Positions 60,161 to 64,000 of a stretch of 64,000 nt of DNA are shown piece after piece. The DNA comes from Przewalskia tangutica (lineage: Eukaryota > Streptophyta > Magnoliopsida > Solanales > Solanaceae). The position numbers were made by a program, and so were the translations under genes. The notes below the pieces were generated by a model. That model was given only the letters and a program-made list of their open reading frames with translations, ran no database searches and was not told the origin of the DNA. Numbering within the stretch: position 1 is the stretch's first letter; each line of letters opens with the position of its first letter. The stretch is from positions 3,286,001 to 3,350,000 of the forward strand of contig CM056728.1 of assembly GCA_029844215.1 (NCBI GenBank), in the 5' to 3' direction.

Positions 60161-60794
60161 AAGTAATTCCACTATCATAGCAGTATTAGTTAGTTTTCAT
60201 TTCATAACAAGGGAGTACCCTCAGTCACAAATTATTTTTTTTATTTTTTTATTTTACACGTCCCTTAAGATATACTTTCTTCATATAAAAAAAGAGTGTC
60301 CACTTAACAATTTTCACACCTTTAATTTCTAGGCAAAATAGGTAATTTGACTAAAATTCCCCTGATTAAATAGGTGTTGGAATTTAATCAATAAACACTT
60401 AAATTATTTGGATATAACAATTGTGAAATTTAAAAATAAATTGAAAAAGATAATGATAAAAAACACAGTTGAACTATTACTTTTTTCGTAAGTTTTACCC
60501 CAAATATCAATTATTTTCTTTTCTTATCTGAACTATTATCATCTATGTATTAGAATACACTTAAGTGATAGTTCATGTAGAAAAAGAAAATAACTTTCTA
60601 GTCAATAACTTCGAGATGTATTTAAATATATAGACAGTAATAGTTTAAGCATGAAAAAAGAACAACTAGGAGTAATAGTCATGGCGTGAGACTCACAAAA
60701 AAATACTTCCTCTGTCTCAAAATATTTATCGTTTTTCTTGGTTTGCACGTACCTTAAGAAATATTAATTAGGAAAGGTAAAGACTTACTGTACT

Positions 60795-61077
60795 TTTTTT
60801 TTTGATAATCGAGGTTTCCAGGCTTGCGTCTGACTACTTCAATGGTATTACCCAGACGTCCTCGAGGTAATGGCACAGGTCCTTCAACACCATCACCAGG
60901 TAAATCGCGAGATGTGCTCCAGTGGCGATTTACGGGGCGTCTGTTGTCAATGAGACAAGGTCAAATTCCGCAACAAACAGAGTACTTAAGAGTGTTTCCT
61001 CGTGCTTGCGGGGAATCGAACTCACGTTGTCCATGCCAGAGCGTCTTATAGCGCTCAGGCTTTACCACTGGACTATG
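60795..61077 (-). mobile_element. tRNA-derived SINE
   Basis: On the minus strand an A box TAGTCCAGTGG (61075-61065) is followed by a B box AGTTCGATTCCCC (about 61023-61011), then about 200 bp of unique body ending GGAAACCTCGATTATC and an A-run (plus-strand T-run at 60796-60806). It lacks the stems of a genuine tRNA. No clear target duplication was found. Family not recognised. Confidence 0.65.
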
Positions 61078-61380
61078 TTTGTATAATAATCTGTATACGT
61101 TTAAATAACGTTTCAACACAATCTGTTAAACACTTAGTAAAAACAGATTACACAGTATAAAAATTTACTTAACAGTAAATTAATCAAAAATAACAACAAA
61201 ATCAGTAGACGAAACAGAATCTGATTTGGAAAATAATTTCAGAATATAATCGAGCCCACTTAGTTCAAAGTGTGTCCTTAAGAAAATTAGCCCCCCCCCC
61301 CCCACAGTACTCGAGGTTAATGGAATATCCCCTCTCATGATAGAATGATTATCTTACCAGAATAGTAGTACTCCAAATTT

Positions 61381-62762
61381 CGGGTAGCAGCGAACCACTC
61401 AACGGTAGTATATCACACAGACTTAGCAAAAGAATTTTTTGAGATGAAGACATAAATTCGTATTGAATGGAATTAATAAATTCTTGGAACAAATCAAGAA
61501 TTTATAGGTTTTGGAGGTATTGATTCTGAATGTTTGCAACTATTCAGAATAGTCACCAAAATTTTGGAGGAAAATTCGAAAAGAAAAAGGAAAACCGGTC
61601 GCGGGTCTTGGGTCGATCCGTTTGAAGTTATTTTTAATTAAATAATTAATTAATTAAATAATTAAAGAAAAGTTTGTCCAAAAAGATTATCAATTAATCG
61701 TTTGACAAATCCAAATCCGAAGTCGAGCGAGCAACGACGGCGCGAGGGGTCCTTGCCCTCTCAACCTTTTTAGCAACTAGAGAATGTGTAATGTAATATA
61801 TACACCTCTCTTTCCTTCTCTTTTTCCGATACGAGACAAAGGACCTTTTGCATCCCCTTTAATTTTCATTCCATCATTTCTCATTCACCAATATCAAAAC
61901 CCAACAGACTATGCCCCGGAGGACTTATTGTACTTTTATTTATGTCTATGTTATAATATCTCTCAAACTAATATTTATTCTACTTGTGCGTCAACTTCAT
62001 TAATGGCAAAAGGTAAACTGAGGAAATAATAATTAATTATGCATTGAACGTTTAAAATGATAAACAAATGAGCCACCCTTATTCCGGGTAGCAGCGAACC
62101 ACTCAACGGTAGTATATCACACAGACTTAGCAAAAGAATTTTTTGAGATGAAGACAAAAATTCGTATTGAATGGAATTAATAAATTCTTGGAACAAATCA
62201 AGAATTTATAGGTTTTGGAAGAACTGATTCTGAATGTTTGCAACCATTCAGAATAGTCACCAAAATTTTGGAGGAAAATTCGAAAAGGAAAAGGAAAACC
62301 GGTCGCGGATCTTGGGTCGATCCATTTGGATTTATTTTTAATTAAATAATTAAAGAAAAGTTTGTCCAAAAAGATTATCAATTAATCGTTTGACAAATCC
62401 AAATCCAAATCTGAAGCCGAGCGACGACGGCGTGGGGGGTCCTTGCCCCCTCAACCCTTCTAGCAACTAGAGAAGGTGTAATGTAATATATACACCTCTC
62501 TTTCCTTCTTTTTTTCCGATGTCGGACAAAGGACCTTTTGCATCCCCTTTAATTTTCATTTCATCATTTCTCATTCACCAATATCAAAACCCAACAGACT
62601 ATGCCCCGGAGGACTTACTGTACTTTTATTTATGTCTATGTTATAATATCTCTCAAACTAATATTTATTCTACTTGTGCGTCAACTTCATTAATGGCAAA
62701 AGGTAAATTGAGGAAATAATAATTAATTATGCATTGAACGTTTAAAATAATAAACAATTTGA
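61381..62762 (+). repeat. Tandem duplication of a 0.7 kb segment
   Basis: Copy A starts at 61381 and copy B at 62085, both CGGGTAGCAGCGAACCACTC; each continues for about 690 bp to AAAATAATAAACAA-type text. By eye the last 200 bp differ at only about three positions, and the rest is a few percent diverged plus an indel. Both contain GGTCGCGG(G/A)TCTTGGGTCGA, TCAATTAATCGTTTGACAAA and a TATA-like GTAATATATACACCTC. The near-identical 66-codon frames in both copies probably reflect the recent duplication and not coding. The segment looks LTR-like. Confidence 0.8.
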
Positions 62763-64000
62763 GATAATTATTTTTAATAATCATGATAAATAATTTAAAA
62801 CGGAGGGATTATTCAGATATATTTTTTGACCATTAACTCTATTTGAAAATGACATTTAAAAACAATTTTTTGAAGTTTTTGATTTCGAGAAAATTGTGAC
62901 TGTTCTGTCCAAATAATTTTTCCAAATTAATACCACGGAAAAAATGAAAAATATAGACGGCCAAAGGGGCACCAAATGTCAAACAAAAAAGAAGGCATGG
63001 GATGGGACCATTGCTTGTGGATCGCCTGAAATATATCTGAAGCCATGTGCATACATGTGGCCTTCAATTATGATAATAAGTGAAGTCATGTGTATATAAG
63101 TGTTATTTTTCTTTTTTTTTTGTCTACTTTTTGAATTTTCTCATTTCTTTTTGTCAACCCAAAAAGAGGACTATAATGTAAATGCTATTTTTTTCTTGTT
63201 TCCCAACCGAAATTTGCGCCAGGAAAGGGGGTACATAAAAAAGAGATTTCATTTATGATTCAGAATGAATACTAACCATTTATACAATTTGATTAATTCT
63301 ATCTAGGGCGGCACAAAATTTGATCCGAACCGAAAAAAAAACCGAATTGACCCTGTTTATACTGGATCGAACCAGACCGATGTCGATCGGTGCTTGGTCT
63401 AGTTTTACGAAAATTAGGTCTTGGTCGGTCCGATCCGATCGGTTTCTGCTGTTAATGCGACCTAGTTCTATTAACTTAGAGAAAATATAAGAAAATAATA
63501 AAAAGTCAAGAAAATTAAATTAATCCTCCCTCCATATTGAATAATAGGTCAACTTTCTTACTTTCTCATTGGCATTGTTTTACATCTGGATTTGTTAAAA
63601 AATTTCATCGATTTAGCTTGAAACTAAAATGTTAGGTGATGGACTTTTGAAACCCCATAACACAGAGACAACACTTGGTATAAAAGGGAGATCCTATGTT
63701 TCCGGTGGGACGATAAAGATAGAGAGAGTTGATTGAGATATAATTATTTAAGGAATTTTAATAATTAATTAGAGATTAATTAATGTGAAAATAATTAATA
63801 CAACGACGCTCGTGTCATACCTGTAAATTTTTTGATAGTCATTTCCTGAAGGAAAACCTGACTTATAGAGTTATAAAAGTGATTATTCTGAATAGTCATC
63901 TGACCTTATTTATAGAGTTACAAAAGTGATTATTCTGAATAGTCATCTCCATTAAGTTCAAATTTTAAATAAAATATGAAAATACAAAGATTTTATATTT
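62763..64000. other. Spacer with small repeats
   Basis: No gene. At 62970-63005 the text GTCAAACAAAAAAGAAGGCATGGG resembles 17279-17303 upstream of cytochrome b5. At 63315-63460 GGTCGGT/CCGAACC-rich text resembles a common plant repeat. At 63861-63948 a 47 bp unit (TATAGAGTTA(T/C)AAAAGTGATT...) occurs twice. Confidence 0.5.

Noticed and set aside
61011..61077. tRNA gene on the minus strand
   Set aside because: A and B boxes are present but no acceptor or anticodon stems pair, and the similarity continues into a SINE-like body and A-run.
61784..62719. Two near-identical small proteins of 66-81 residues
   Set aside because: Identity of the two frames is explained by the recent DNA duplication; no known motif and an AT-rich LTR-like context.

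Overview
This is a stretch of plant nuclear DNA, almost certainly from the family Solanaceae. It is AT-rich, has spliced genes with GT-AG introns, and carries the 3' tail of a tobacco-type TS SINE, Stowaway-type MITEs and nested LTR retrotransposons. The encoded cytochrome b5 is, from memory, very close to the tobacco protein. There is no prokaryotic feature.

Three intact host genes are visible. An NPH3/BTB protein gene lies at 7055-11077 on the plus strand: five exons, 599 residues. A cytochrome b5 gene lies at 12683-16754 on the minus strand: three exons, 136 residues. A small secreted GASA/snakin peptide gene lies at 57250-58492 on the minus strand: two coding exons plus a 5' UTR intron, 95 residues. 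Everything else is mobile or repeated DNA, or unrecognised spacer.

Layout. 1-1530: remnant of a Copia element with another LTR inserted in its reverse transcriptase. 1531-7054: spacer with a 1.7 kb inverted-repeat element and a minimal TRIM element. 7055-17005: NPH3 and cytochrome b5 genes, with MITEs and a SINE in their introns. 17006-23423: a MITE, a 4.3 kb Copia element with matching LTRs and target duplication, a Stowaway element and a SINE. 23424-31830: minus-strand Copia split by a 3.6 kb solo LTR. 31831-33390: MITEs. 33396-41699: minus-strand Copia split by a 3.3 kb solo LTR, followed by a truncated relative to 42170. 42295-56990: a 14.7 kb plus-strand Copia element with 1.5 kb LTRs, split by two further insertions of 1.3 and 3.8 kb. 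57250-59608: the GASA gene and its promoter. 59609-64000: MITEs, SINEs, a 0.7 kb tandem duplication and spacer.

The most unusual observation concerns the cytochrome b5 and GASA genes, which lie about 41 kb apart in the same orientation. They appear to share a homologous promoter, leader and first-intron start. In the GASA copy the part corresponding to the b5 first coding exon is missing, but the splice donor is kept. The b5 first intron also holds an array of about eight repeats that copy the exon 1/intron 1 junction. Other points of interest are a hairpin with compensatory changes repeated four times in the leader of the 14.7 kb Copia element, and a GC-rich dyad module found in several apparently unrelated retroelements. 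All homology statements come from reading by eye; no alignment or search was run.
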